NCBI GenBank assembly: GCA_914767885.1
Contig: CAJZBQ010000028.1
Location: 496,001 to 560,000, forward strand
Reading direction: 5' to 3'
DNA from: Blepharisma stoltei
Taxonomy: Eukaryota > Ciliophora > Heterotrichea > Heterotrichida > Blepharismidae
DNA: 64,000 nucleotides
Both the position numbers and the translations under genes were made by a program. The notes below the pieces were generated by a model. It was given only the letters and a program-made list of their open reading frames with translations. It was not told the origin of the DNA and made no database searches. Shown piece after piece: positions 53,857-64,000 of the stretch. The stretch's first letter is position 1. Every line of letters starts with the position of its first letter.

Positions 53857-56800
53857 CTAACCTCTAATTGCTGAGCCCTCAGCATGCACTCTCTTAGTAG
53901 TTTTTCTCCTCATCAGCCCAGTCACTCCTTTATCAGCTTCAGCACTTGAAAGCGGCTTCTCGGAGAACTTGAAGCACTTGAATGGAGTTGTAGGCATCAG
54001 TCTTACCAAAAGTCCAAACAAAAGTCCTCCAGCGCCAATAGCAATGCAAATAGCATGTTGTTCTAGAGTCAGTGGTGAGCATCTTACAGGCTCGCCGCCT
54101 ACAGAGACGAGTGCGATTTGGACGAGGATAGTCATGACCACAACTATCAAGAAAATCCAGTTGTTAAAGAACCCATGGAATACGTTAAGTTCGTTTGATT
54201 TAAGCTTTCTGCAGTGGATTTCGTTGAAAACTTGTAGAAAGACGAACGCGTTAAAGAATATAGTGAAGTGGACACCATTTTCTATACTCTCCCTTTTGTA
54301 ATAGAGCGGCCTACCAATGCTCAATCAAGGTATTTAAAAATATATGATAAAAAAATTTATATATAAATTTTTCATTATAGAAAAGTTTATATTCTAGCAA
54401 TATACTGAAAATTTCATAGGATTGATTAGAGGTGGCTATATCTAATACCTAATATTTTTATTATCAATTATAAATAGAAGAGATAAGTTTCGTACTTAGC
54501 CATATGAAAATTGTTCTCAGTTTTTTCTAAGATTGTAATGGAATCGTTTGATTAAGTTTGGGTAGTTAGTCCATTTTTCGTCAAGGGTTAGACCAGATGG
54601 GACGTCAAAAATATCAGGGCCCAAGAAAAGGATCACTAATAACCATACTGACTGATAGAAGGACTGTCCAATAATGTTTTTCATCATATCTGGAGTAATC
54701 AAAGAGTCTTCAGTCTTATTTGGTTTTCTGTCAAGTAGGGAATCATTTGGAGGCTCAGTAGCCAAGGCAAGAGCTGCAAAAGTGTCCATAATAAGGTTAA
54801 CCCACAGCATTTGGACTGCAGTTAATGGTGACTTTTGAGTAATTGCAGCGCCAATAAAGCTTAAGACCAAAGCAACAATATTGACAGTAAGCTGGAACTG
54901 AATGAACTTGCTGATACAGTCATAAATATTACGTCCCCACTTAATTGCTGTCACAATTGAGGCGAAGTTGTCATCAAGGAGAACAATATCTGAAGCTTCT
55001 TGGGCAAGCTGAGTGCCAGCTTCATGCATGGCGAAACCAACATTCGACTTTTTAAGGGCTGGAGCGTCATTAGAGCCATCTCCAGTGACTGCAACTATTT
55101 CTCCAAGCTGTCTTAAGCCAGTTACAAGGATAAATTTGTCTTCAGGGGACGATCTTGACAGAACTCTTAGTTTTGAAGCAATTTTAGTAAATTCAGCCAT
55201 GTTCCCGACAACTTTGTTTCTAGGGCGCTTGTCTTTTTCAGCTGAAGTGTCATTAGGATCATCAATTAGCTTTCCAACTCTTTCTCTGAACTCTGAGCCG
55301 AGCATGACAGTATCATCATCTGGGGACTCTTTTTTATAGTTCTTAGGCAATATGTTGCATTTTCTAGCAATTGCGACTGCAGTTTCAATGTTGTCGCCTG
55401 TCACCATTCTGACAGTGATTCCAGCCTTTTGGGAGACTTCAACAGCATTTGGGACTTCATCACGAAGAGGGTCTTCAATTCCACAGATGCACAAAAGTGT
55501 CAAATCTCTTTCCAATTCAACTTGATTTGCGTCACCTTTTCCATCAATAATTGGGAAATCTCCACCAATGTGCTTATAGGCTAAAGTCAGAGTTCTATAA
55601 GCTCTTCCTGCATAGTCAGTGATGATTCCGTTCATTTCTTCTTTATCTTGTTCAGTGATATAGTGCTCATGGCCATCTGTTCCAACGACCTTTGTGCACA
55701 TTCCTAGAACAGTTTCACTTGCTCCTTTCACAAGGACGATGTGTCCATCTCCTTTCTTAAGGACTGTGACCATTCTTTTGAGCTTAGAACTGAATGGGAT
55801 TTGGACAGAAATCAAGTCTAAGTCCCTCATATCAAAAATATACATTATAATGGCGACACGTATCAGCCTGCCCTCTTGGCGCAGCAGTCCGACCTTATGA
55901 CTACGGCGAACTGGGACGGACTCCGAGTCGAGAATCAAGTGCAGGCTCCAGAGGTGTGTATCCGGGTAGGTATTGGCTGCTTTCCTGTGGTTGGAAATGG
56001 AGGAGCTCAACAGCGTCCTTTGGATCCGAGGACCCATGAGCATTCCTCTACCGAGAAACTGGGGGTTTCGGCCCAGGCCACAGGGGAACAGTCTTTTTCC
56101 TGTAGCTGTCGAAGAAAGGCACTTCGACACCCGATAGACTCTAAGAATCCTTGGAATCAAGCTACTCCAATCGCCCGTAGCAGTGCCGCAGAAATCCATA
56201 AGCCGCCCACGCCTCAAAGCAAGGAGAGACAGAAGGTACGGAAGGGCACTCGCAAGAGGGATAGACCTTCTGGGCTTGAGTCGAAAAGCGGTAGAACCTC
56301 CTGTACTGGAGGTCTCTGTGACTGCGTCACCAATATGGCTAGCGCCTGACTTTAATAATCCTAATCCTAATCCCTCACATCAGAATAGTTAGTTCCAAGC
56401 ACAGCGGCGAGTTTGAGTAATGCAATTTCAGTCCTAGATCCTGTGAATTTTTCTTTTTTCTTGTCTTTTTCGATTTCTACTGTAATAGAAGCAGTAGAGT
56501 TGTGACAGAAGTGCTCAACCAAGAGTTCTCTAACTGCAGTGCTGAACTCAGAAGCCTTGATTGCTTCTATCTTTTTCTTTTCGCAGTACATTGCAACCAC
56601 TTCCATAATATTTTTAGTCAAAGTTCCAGTCTTGTCTGAGCAAATAGCTGTGGCTTGGCCCATGGTTTCTGATGCGTCTAAATGTCTAACTAAGTTATTT
56701 TGTTCCTTCATCTTGCTCACTGAATAAGCCAAGCTAATAGTGACTGCTAGAGGGAGCCCTTCTGGCACTGCGACCACCACAATGGTAATAGCTATGATAA

Positions 56801-58161
56801 AGCTTGAAATGAGTTTGCTCCAGCTGTCATCGGTCCAGCCATTTTCCACAGTGTGAACTACTAACTCCTTGTTCCAATTTAATTTATTTTAAAAAGATTA
56901 CATTAAATTTTTTCTCAATAAAAAATCTTTTTTAAATTTTTAAATAAACAATATAAATTTAACCAATATTTTTTAATTTTAATTTATTTGCATAAGGAAT
57001 TAATTTAAAAAAGCAATCGGTTCGGTGTTAAATTTTTAAATTATATTCTACCTGAATTTTTCCATTTAATTCAGTAAATATGAAAACTTATAAATTAGTA
57101 TTTTTACCTATAAAAATGTCCTATTGAAAAAATGTTCCAATTATAAGGCGTTAAAGCACATAAAAATAAAAATTTTACCTATATTTTGTTCTAATTTAAA
57201 GGGGGAGTAAATAAATAATCAAAACTCCAAATGTAAGCAAAGCTACAATTAGCCCAACTTTTCCGATCCCTGAAGCAATTCTATTAAGCTTCATCTGAAG
57301 AGGAGTTTCTGATTCGTCTTCTTGCTGCATAAGCTCTCTGTTTTTGCCTTGGAAACTGTGCTTTCCGACAGCTACAACCAGTGCAGTTCCTGATCCTTCT
57401 TCTACTTGTGACCCTGAAATCAGGAAAGGTGTTTCTCCATGATCATAGCCTTTTTTAAGCGGCTTTGATTCTCCAGTCACTGAGCTCTCATTGAGCACTA
57501 ATTGGTTAGAATGCACAACAATTGCATCGACAGGCAAAATGTCGCCAGCACCAATTTTGATGACATCACCTACAAGAAGTTTGAACACTGAAATTTGATC
57601 TTCTTTATTGTTGCCTTTAGCTCTGAATACTGTAACGAGCCTTTCTTGGGCTTCCTCGTTAAGCTTGCGGAACTGTTTTTCCTTGATCCAGTTGTTGACT
57701 GAAGTTACCAGCACAACAATGACGACAGCAACTAAAATGGCAACACCTTCGAGCCACCCTTCTTCTGGGTCTTCCCATATTCCTACAACTAAAGAAACCA
57801 GTGCAGCTGCAATCAGGATTCTGAGAGTCGTGTCTTCTAAAGCTTCCCAGACCATTTCGACGAAGGTTCGCTGTTTTTTTACTTGAGGCTTGTTCGTGCC
57901 GTAATAGGATTTTCTCTTTTTGATTAGTTCTTTGTCCATGTTGATGCCTGCTTTCTTATCAGTCTTTAGTTTAGCTGCGAGTCCGTCAAGACCTCCTAGT
58001 CTGTTTAGGGCTTCTAAACTTTTGCCATGGCTGATGCTTTCAAGGATAAAAAAGTCACTGAATAAAATTTACTCTAATACATCTGGTTTCACGTCAAAGT
58101 GGTGATCTGAGCCTTCTTCTTTGCTAAGAAGAGGTTGGTCCAAGTTACTCTGACCGTCCAT
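53857..58161 (-). CDS. PMCA-type (P2B) calcium-transporting ATPase
   Basis: 1,059 residues after removing three insertions (54312-54527, 55823-56370, 56862-57207) and a 15-nt intron (58058-58072). Motifs: TGESKPLKKG actuator site, PEGLPLAV in TM4, phosphorylation site CSDKTGTLT, KGASET, TGDNIETAVAIAR, and hinge GDGSNDAPAL. The C-terminal membrane region has HFTIFFNAFVFLQVFNEIHCRKL, typical of PMCA. The short Lys/Arg-rich tail may be a regulatory site, but no calmodulin site is evident. It exports Ca2+ from the cytosol, at the plasma membrane or alveolar sacs. Confidence 0.93.
54312..54527. mobile_element. 216-bp IES in the Ca2+-ATPase
   Basis: TA at 54312 and 54528; removal joins CAT TAC AAT CTT AGG CCG in frame and brings the two halves of the last membrane domain together. 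AT-rich, no strong inverted ends. Confidence 0.75.
55823..56370 (+). mobile_element. 548-bp SINE-like insert in an exon of the Ca2+-ATPase
   Basis: Bounded by imperfect repeats TCCCTCATATCA (55823) and TCCCTCACATCA (56371), part of an 18-bp match with 14 identities. It starts ATAATGGCGACACG and ends with a CCTAAT-type repeat (AATCCTAATCCTAATCC). Removal of 548 bp gives NYSDVRDLDLISVQIPFSS; the distance LG to PF.S then matches the usual family spacing. TA-based cuts that keep the full coding sequence (549 bp) break the frame; 545- and 527-bp cuts between other TAs keep it but change or lengthen the protein. Confidence 0.75.
56862..57207. mobile_element. 346-bp IES, family D, in the Ca2+-ATPase
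   Basis: Left CTAACTCCTTGTTCCAATTT, right TTTTGTTCTAATTTAAAGGGGGAGTAAA. TA-to-TA removal gives ATT TAT TTA GTA GTT CAC in frame, inside a membrane helix. Confidence 0.9.
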
Positions 58162-58905
58162 TTATAAATTATGCAATCGTGGATTGCAATAAATATCGTG
58201 ATATCAATAAAATCCATTGAAGAATAGAGAGCTAAAAGAAATCGAAGAGTTCTGATTTAGTGCTTATGTAGCAAAAATAAATGATTGCAATAAAGGGCAG
58301 CAGGTCCTAATCTTTTCAAACTAACTGCATCTTGTATAGCATACTCAAGTCTTATATTGAGTTTATTTTTATAATAATAAATATATTTAGAAAATTTTTT
58401 CCTTAGTTTTTTAATTATCTTGATAGCTTCTAGGTTTTAAAAAAAAATTATTCAGTGAATATGAATTATATTTCTGATAAATGTCTTATTTTTTTATTTC
58501 AGATTATTTGAAAAGAAAATTATACATGAGAGAATGCTTAGTGAACTTATTAGCTTTCAAAAGATTCCATAAATCATTAGAATGATAATCAGCCTATATC
58601 TAACCATTTTAGCAACTTTCGAAGGATCTCAGTTTTAAGACAAAGTGAAGCTCTTAATTAAAGCATTTGGTTCCCTGATATTAATAGATATTTACATATA
58701 TGCAAACTTATGATTCTTTATTTTATTTAAAGATCATAGTAAATGCTTATATTCGAAGAAATAAAGTTAAAAACACATTCATTTGCAAATAGCGATTTAT
58801 CTAATTTTTTAAGTCTTAACTGATTCCAGCAATTTGCTGCTTGAAAAGCAAGCATATAATTTCGATAATCCAGCTTTTAAAACTGAATTTAAATTCAATA
58901 AAAAG
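58162..58905. other. Intergenic, AT-rich
   Basis: No gene, repeat or IES end recognised between the Ca2+-ATPase start and the tRNA. Confidence 0.5.
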
Positions 58906-58978
58906 CGCTTCCACCTGGGTTTGAACCAGGGACCTTTTGGTTAACAGCCAAATGCTCTGCCGGCTGAGCTATGAAAGC
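58906..58978 (-). tRNA. tRNA-Asn (anticodon GUU)
   Basis: On the minus strand the acceptor stem GCTTTCA pairs with TGGAAGC (one G-T pair). D arm AGCTCAGCCGGCAGAGC; anticodon stem-loop TTTGGCTGTTAACCAAA with GTT in the loop; T arm CCTGG-TTCAAAC-CCAGG. 73 nt with discriminator G, no intron, CCA not encoded. Followed on the minus strand by TTTT, a Pol III stop. Confidence 0.93.
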
Positions 58979-59133
58979 AAGCTATCAATGCTTAGCCCTT
59001 TATCATTAAATAGTCCTTCACTGTTTCTAGCCGTTCATTTTTATAGGAGATCTTCTTGTATCTTAATCAGCTTCTTCTCTATTCTGAATCAGTATCTAGT
59101 CTTAAAATAAATTACAATTAATTAAACCGACTA

Positions 59134-59613
59134 TTAATGTTTAAATCTCTTCATCTGATGGCCATAAATTCCTCCAAGTTCCTTTGCCTCTTCTTGAATA
59201 GATCTTTTTCTCTTTAAATTAATATCTTCATAGTCATTACTCTGCTTCACACTATATCTATATTTTGATTTTTTCAAAACAAGGGTATTTTCACAAGAAG
59301 AATTTGAAGAAAGCGACAGTCTTTTCCCTTTGGTAAGCCAAATCTTCATTTTGGGTTTATCACAGTTTAGGGTTGATGGTGGGGTAAAGATGTTGGAGAT
59401 CTCTTTGTTGGAATTTTGAGACTCAATTTTAGGCTTATTGAAAAGATTTTTCAAAGCTGATTGAGACTTTGATTTTGTATTAGAGACTCGCTTACGCTCA
59501 AATTGGGTTTCTTTTCGCTTGCGGATTAGTTTATATAAGATTTTGTCGTTTCTTTGGGATATTTCTGAGAAAGATGCGCTGGACTTTGGTAAGGGTAGCC
59601 GCTTAGCCAACAT
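59134..59613 (-). CDS. Unknown very basic Ser/Lys-rich protein
   Basis: 159 residues with high Lys/Arg/Ser/Asn content and short basic runs (IRKRKETQFERKRV, LKRKRSIQEEAKELGG) that could be nuclear localisation signals. No domain recognised. Uninterrupted, stop TAA. Confidence 0.5.
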   Translation of the reverse strand: MLAKRLPLPKSSASFSEISQRNDKILYKLIRKRKETQFERKRVSNTKSKSQSALKNLFNKPKIESQNSNKEISNIFTPPSTLNCDKPKMKIWLTKGKRLSLSSNSSCENTLVLKKSKYRYSVKQSNDYEDINLKRKRSIQEEAKELGGIYGHQMKRFKH

Positions 59614-59697
59614 TTATGATAATAAGGATAAATCCCCTTAAACTTCAAAATAAAATATCCAATACAGATTTTATATGATTTTTTTTAATAAATCTAA

Positions 59698-61123
59698 TTA
59701 TCCAAGCCTAATTTCTTCTTTCAGCATTGTTCCTGGCTCCGTTCTACTTCCATGCGCTAATTGAGAGTTCAAGACTTTAGACTTACTCCCTACCACAGCT
59801 CTAGAGCAAATGATGCTGTTATTAATATTCGACTCATCTTCTATTATCACATGATCCATAATAACACTTTGCACAATTTTGCATCCTTTGCCAATAGTCA
59901 CATCTTTCCCTATGATTGATTTTGTAATGCTTGATTTTTGTCCCATCACTATATTTTCAGCAATAATCGAATCATTTGAAATACTTTTCATCTCTGGGGG
60001 AATATTATTTGTTATCTTTCCAGCTCTGTAATAGTTGTTTAATATATTTCTTGCGTTATTTCCTGTGCTTTCAAGGACCATTGGGATTGGCTTCGCTTCT
60101 TGTTTTTTCTTTTCGTCATTCGCCAGTGGTCTGAGCTTAAGCATATTGGTTTCTAAATATTGCTTGATGAGTTGGACTCTTCTGCAAAAAGCGTCTTCAG
60201 GGCATAAATAAAAAGTGATTTTAAACGTTTTTATAGGGATTTTCCCTGGTTCTTCTTCGTCGCTATCTTCTTCGTACGCAAATTGGTGTAAAAATAAGCT
60301 TGAAAATTGTTTTTTGAGAAGGAAAGGGACGAGATCTTCTTTGATATCAAGCATCATCTCAATTTTGTCGTCATCACTAGTAAGGATATTATTTAATAGT
60401 CACTTTTTAAATAAATAGCAGTAAGATGAAATCATGTCATTTCTCAACTCAATTTGTGGGCATTTTTGTATTTCCTATTAATTTAATCTCTTAAGAATTA
60501 CTGCTATAGTTTATTTAAAAATAAATTTGGCATTACTAATACAATTATTTCTCTTTTAATTCAGCATAGCATAATAATCTTTTTGGCAAAACAAGCCCAT
60601 CTGAATCACTAATATTGATCCAATCAAAAATCGTAAGGACCCTATTTTCATTGACTCCAAAAATTTGCATTTCTTCATTAGCTGCAGTCCCATTATGCAG
60701 CAGCATAGAAAATGACGAATTTTCTATACGAAATTGTTTTATAAAATCCGGAATAATGGTATGGTCTACTAATAAATCACAGCTGACTACCATAATATCA
60801 GATGTTATCAGCTTCTGAGAAAATAAATATCGGAGAGTGCCAAGAGTTCCAGGAAATTCCTCAGGGACGTTTATGACGTTATATGTGTTGGAATTGAGTT
60901 GAATATATCTGCTTAAAAATTCAGAAATTTCAGTGTAGTATTGATCATTTGTTGCGATTAGGATTCCACGACTGAAATCTTCACCAGACCTGTCAAGAGT
61001 TTCAAGAATGTAAGCGAGCATAGGCTTGTTTCCAATAGGAAGAAGGGCTTTTGGGGTGTGATTTGCGAGAGGGTATAGCATTTGGCCTCTGCCTCCTGCA
61101 AGAACTACTACTTGAAATGCCAT
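59698..61123 (-). CDS. EIF2B3: eIF2B gamma subunit (nucleotidyltransferase plus left-handed beta helix)
   Basis: 433 residues after removing 60422-60545. The N-terminal nucleotidyltransferase part has VVVLAGGRGQMLYPLANHTPKALLPIGNKPMLAYILE, VVSCDLLVDH. The middle, KYCYLFKKWLLNNI, is made only by the excision. The C-terminal hexapeptide repeats are NDSIIAENIVMGQKSSITKSIIGKDVTIGKGCKI. eIF2B is the exchange factor for translation initiation factor eIF2; gamma with epsilon forms the catalytic pair. In the GGRGQMLYPL site the usual GTRL/GSRL is GQML. Confidence 0.88.
60422..60545. mobile_element. 124-bp IES in the eIF2B gamma gene
   Basis: TA at 60422 and 60546; removal joins GAG AAA TAC TGC TAT in frame and recreates the conserved Tyr/Leu-Lys-Lys-Trp region. 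AT-rich with weak ends. Confidence 0.85.
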
Positions 61124-61552
61124 TATTCTTATAAATAATTGTCAATCAAAAGGGACGCTAGATTAGCTTACGCTAATTTATGTGAAGTTCTTTAAAATTA
61201 TTTATGTGAAAAAGAGCTTGCAGCTTATTGAAATTTTTATAATAAAGTAAGGAAGTTATATAATTACTCAATGGAAGAATTTAAATCCATGCGACCCTTA
61301 TGACATTCATAAATAATATTCAATAATTTTATAATCTTAATATATAATAAGCAATATAAGGAAATGCCATATTAATTCGAGATTGTAAAATTATTATCAT
61401 TCTCTAACTTATTTACATTAATTTTATTTTTTCTGCATTTTTCATGGATTATTTTTTTGATTATATCTAAAGGCAGCATGCATTTTCCTATCAGTCCCTA
61501 TTATTTCCCAATAATATTAACTTCTCACTTTGCTAGTGAACAGTTTCAATTT

Positions 61553-61818
61553 TACTCCCTATTAAAGAGACTTTATATTTTTTGCTAAAAAATGACTAAA
61601 AATTATAAAATTCTAAAAATCTAAAAATCTGCGAAACAATCAAGTTATGAAATGAGTATAATTAGCTCGAGATCTTATCATAATAATTGATTGCATATCG
61701 TTTTTTTTATTTTTAAAAAAATTTTTATATTGACAAATTATTTGTTAACTAACGAAAGATCATTTTCCTAAAATAGGAATATTTCGAATAATTTTGCTCT
61801 CTATCCAAGTATTAGGAG
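61553..61818. mobile_element. 266-bp IES-like element, strongly diverged family A
   Basis: Left TTTACTCCCTATTAAAG, right ATTTTGCTCTCTATCCAAGTATTAGGAGTAATT, with CCTAAAATAGGAATATTTC inside. Intergenic. Confidence 0.6.
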
Positions 61819-61934
61819 TAATTAAATTATCTCAAACTTAGTAAAAGCTTTAAAATATTTTTAAAATTTTCACCAACTCAGGAAAGAATTACATTATAAT
61901 AGCAATTAAAAATAGCAAGCACTGCTTCAATGCT

Positions 61935-62592
61935 TTAAAATATTTCACTGAATGAATCTGTATTGATTTGAATACAATTTTGTTTCTTATTAGACTGAGA
62001 TTGGGAAGACGTTGATCTTGAATCTAAACATTCTCATATATGAAGAATTTCATCAGGGTTAACTTCAACAAATCGTTGAGGAGCTGCTGACGGCTGGATT
62101 ACTCGTGTATTTGGTCTTGTGCTAACTCCCCTTTAAATTGGAACAAAACATTGGTAAAATTTGCAATTTTTTAGTACTTTAACCATAGGAAATTTTTATT
62201 GATTAAAATATTATTTAATAAAATTAGCTTTGAATTAATTTAATAGATAAATCCAAGTAGAAAGGTTATTTAAATAGTTTTCATGAGGAATCAATTCTTA
62301 ATAAAAATAAATTAAAATTAATTTAATTGTTTTAAAAAAAAAAATTGAACATTAAGATACTATTTTTTTATAAAATTAATTTGATCTAATTTAATAGAAA
62401 AAGTGCAATTAGAATTCTATTTCAACAGTTTTAACATTGAATCGATTAATTTTTCATAAAAATAAATTAAAATTTAAAAAAGATATTAAATGTAATTTTT
62501 TTTTTTAAAAAATTAACCCCTTTAATTGAAATTGGATATTTTGTTCCAATTTTAAAGGAGGGAGTAAGAGAACAAATATCTGATTCATTCAT
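61935..62592 (-). CDS. Small unknown protein, mostly revealed by IES removal
   Basis: 71 residues after removing 442 bp (62123-62564): first exon MNESDICSL, then STRPNTRVIQPSAAPQRFVE and VNPDEILHIWECLDSRS, ending TAA. One UGA-Trp. Unrecognised; Ser/Gln-rich tail. Support is the in-frame join CTT AGC ACA plus protein-like composition. Confidence 0.6.
62123..62564. mobile_element. 442-bp IES, family D
   Basis: Ends CTAACTCCCCTTTAAATTGG and CCAATTTTAAAGGAGGGAGTAAG are close inverted copies; interior AT-rich. Same family as 51992-52803 and 56862-57207. Confidence 0.9.
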
Positions 62593-63588
62593 TTCACTAT
62601 TAAAATTATATTATATTAGCCCCAATATTTAATGTTTCTATTGATTTCTATTGCAATAAAATAATATTAAATTTAAATTAATTAGTGCAGACACCTAATG
62701 AGAAAAATGATTAAAAAATAATTGATATATTTTATTAGCGTTCATGATTTTCACTAAAATATTACTCTTGCTCTCTAAAACATTTGGATTTTTAATTATT
62801 TGGAGAAGAAAAAGGCGGAAATCAAAGAAATTAATTAAAAGAAGCTGGTCTTCAAATTTTCTTCAAAAAATATGGATGTGTCGTTTGAAACGCGTATTAA
62901 CTTTTATTGAAAGAATGAAGAATTTTGCTTATTTATATACTTATTTATAATTATAATTAATTTAAACATTAAATAATTGCATTTTTTTCCTTTTATCATA
63001 AATGAAAATTTATGAATAAATTCATATTAAATATTGCATTCGACCTATTTCATATTAAAAAGCTATTAAATTCTTATAATTTCGTACATATTAAAAATTA
63101 TAATAAATAAAAACTCTTTAATCTTGATATAGTGCAGGGACGGCATTTAGCTCACCCTGGGCTACCAAATTTCGCTCCAATTCTTGGATTGACTCTGAAT
63201 CAACTCCACAAGTTGAAGAAAAATGTTATTATCCAGGGAGAGCTAAAAGCAGTTCTGGGCTATAGCTATTTCTGCAAGATATTTTAACATAATATTGAAA
63301 CAATGCAAATTCTACTTAACGGCTAAATTCCATAGCAAGAATTTGAAGAAATCACAAATATTAGAGGATAAGGTAGCTTTTCTAATTTTTTTCTCTCAAT
63401 AATTTTTAAATTTCTAGCAAAATACAGCCATTTTATATCTAATAAATTAGTTACAAAATTTGAAAAATAGCTGCTTTCTCCATCTATTATACTAGCTAAT
63501 CGAATACCTATTTTGAATTTTTCTCATATTTAATTTTCGCCAAAGTTTTATTGGCTCATAGCATAATTTTTACCACAAGTATTATAAT
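62593..63588. other. Intergenic, uncertain content
   Basis: Mostly AT-rich. At about 63130-63300 composition becomes more coding-like (for example NFAPILGLTLNQLHKLKK on +) but without a start, and no IES or intron that would complete it. A 68-codon open frame at 62744-62950 is low-complexity and not convincing. Confidence 0.35.
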
Positions 63589-64000
63589 ATGGATTCACGT
63601 TTAAGTGCTTTCAACTCAGGACTTACAAAACTTACAGTTCCCCCTAGGCCACATTTAGATACTCAGCATTCTTCACCACACACTCCAAGTGACCACAGTC
63701 ACAGTCCTTCTAAATCGTAATCTTAAAATCAGTCTGAGATCTAAAGGAAGTCCAGCAATACCCCCAAACGATGAGAGAGCCAATGCAAGAATTATACAAA
63801 ACAACTTAATTTATGTAATTAATTTGCCTCAATCAGCAGCTGACGACAGTTTACTTCGAAGTAAAGAATATTTTGGCCAATATGGACATATAAAGAAATG
63901 TTCCTTAAATCGTGGAGTTTTTGCAAATAATTCTAGCACGCCTGCATTTGGAGCTCATATAACGTTTTCAACAAGTGAAGAAGCAGCTTTATGCATAAAA
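63589..64000 (+). CDS. NOT4-like RRM protein (partial, runs off the window)
   Basis: ATG 63589; a 16-nt intron (63717-63732, GTAATCTTAAAATCAG) joins SKS to LRSKGSP. The following domain, RIIQNNLIYVINLPQSAADD then RSKEYFGQYGHIKKC and AHITFSTSEEAALCIK, matches the RRM of NOT4/CNOT4. CNOT4 proteins normally have a RING finger before the RRM; the 50 residues here before the RRM have none, so this is a RING-less relative or the RING was lost. The 3' end is outside the window. Confidence 0.75.

Noticed and set aside
58161-62592. Operon or gene cluster
   Set aside because: Neighbouring genes belong to unrelated pathways and this is a eukaryote; close packing is normal for compact ciliate genomes.
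62744-62950. 68-codon open frame
   Set aside because: Lys/Leu-rich low-complexity translation of AT-rich DNA with no supporting feature.

Overview
This window looks like germline (micronuclear) DNA of a heterotrich ciliate, most probably Blepharisma or a close relative. Three things seen in the sequence support this. (1) Conserved proteins (a GH31 glucosidase, TAF5, a P4-ATPase, a Ca2+-ATPase, a sugar porter and others) run through in-frame TGA codons exactly where tryptophan belongs, while genes end in TAA or TAG, so UGA = Trp. (2) Genes carry introns of only 15 or 16 nt (GT...AG). (3) At least twenty gene interruptions are AT-rich or palindromic segments bounded by a TA dinucleotide. Cutting each from TA to TA rejoins the reading frame and often rebuilds a known motif, which is how internal eliminated sequences (IESs) behave. 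The genus is an inference; no rRNA or telomere is present to confirm it.

Layout. 0-3.4 kb: a gene fragment at the left edge, two short unknown genes and a small doubly-intronic gene. 3.4-7.6 kb: P4-ATPase flippase (-) with a 226-bp MITE and a 536-bp IES carrying a nested retro-insert. 7.6-8.5 kb: two SINE-like inserts sharing a target repeat. 9.1-12.2 kb: two HP1-like genes around an ataxin-3 (Josephin + UBX) gene. 12.4-23.4 kb: sugar porter, Kelch protein, GH31 alpha-glucosidase, pepsin-type protease, TAF5. 23.8-30.5 kb: coiled-coil protein, a basic unknown protein, a p25-alpha-like protein. 30.5-38.9 kb: CutA, a small membrane protein, tandem copines, a small Cys protein, ATG8, a PX membrane protein, PDCD5. 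38.9-44.7 kb: Lifeguard/BI-1 protein, CHMP2/Vps2, a coiled-coil gene split by a 1.5-kb nested IES, SPAG8. 44.7-49.1 kb: mostly IES, MITE and SINE-like DNA. 49.1-64 kb: C2H2 zinc finger, RAD1, NDUFS4, PMCA-type Ca2+-ATPase, tRNA-Asn, eIF2B-gamma, small genes and the start of a NOT4-like RRM gene.

The genes are unrelated housekeeping genes, closely packed on both strands, not an operon or pathway cluster. The unusual content is the mobile layer: (a) a large IES family with CCCTCCGTGAGYGAACAAAA-type ends; (b) a second family with CTCCCCTTTAAATTGGAACA ends; (c) ~226-bp palindromic MITEs with hairpin ends around a GATGGCGC core, found inside two unrelated genes; (d) GC-rich SINE-like inserts with 12-17 bp target duplications, short-repeat tails and a shared internal core, some nested in IESs and two apparently directly in exons. 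IES and SINE coordinates below run from the first base of the left TA (or repeat) to the base before the right one. Gene lengths assume excision of IESs and introns.
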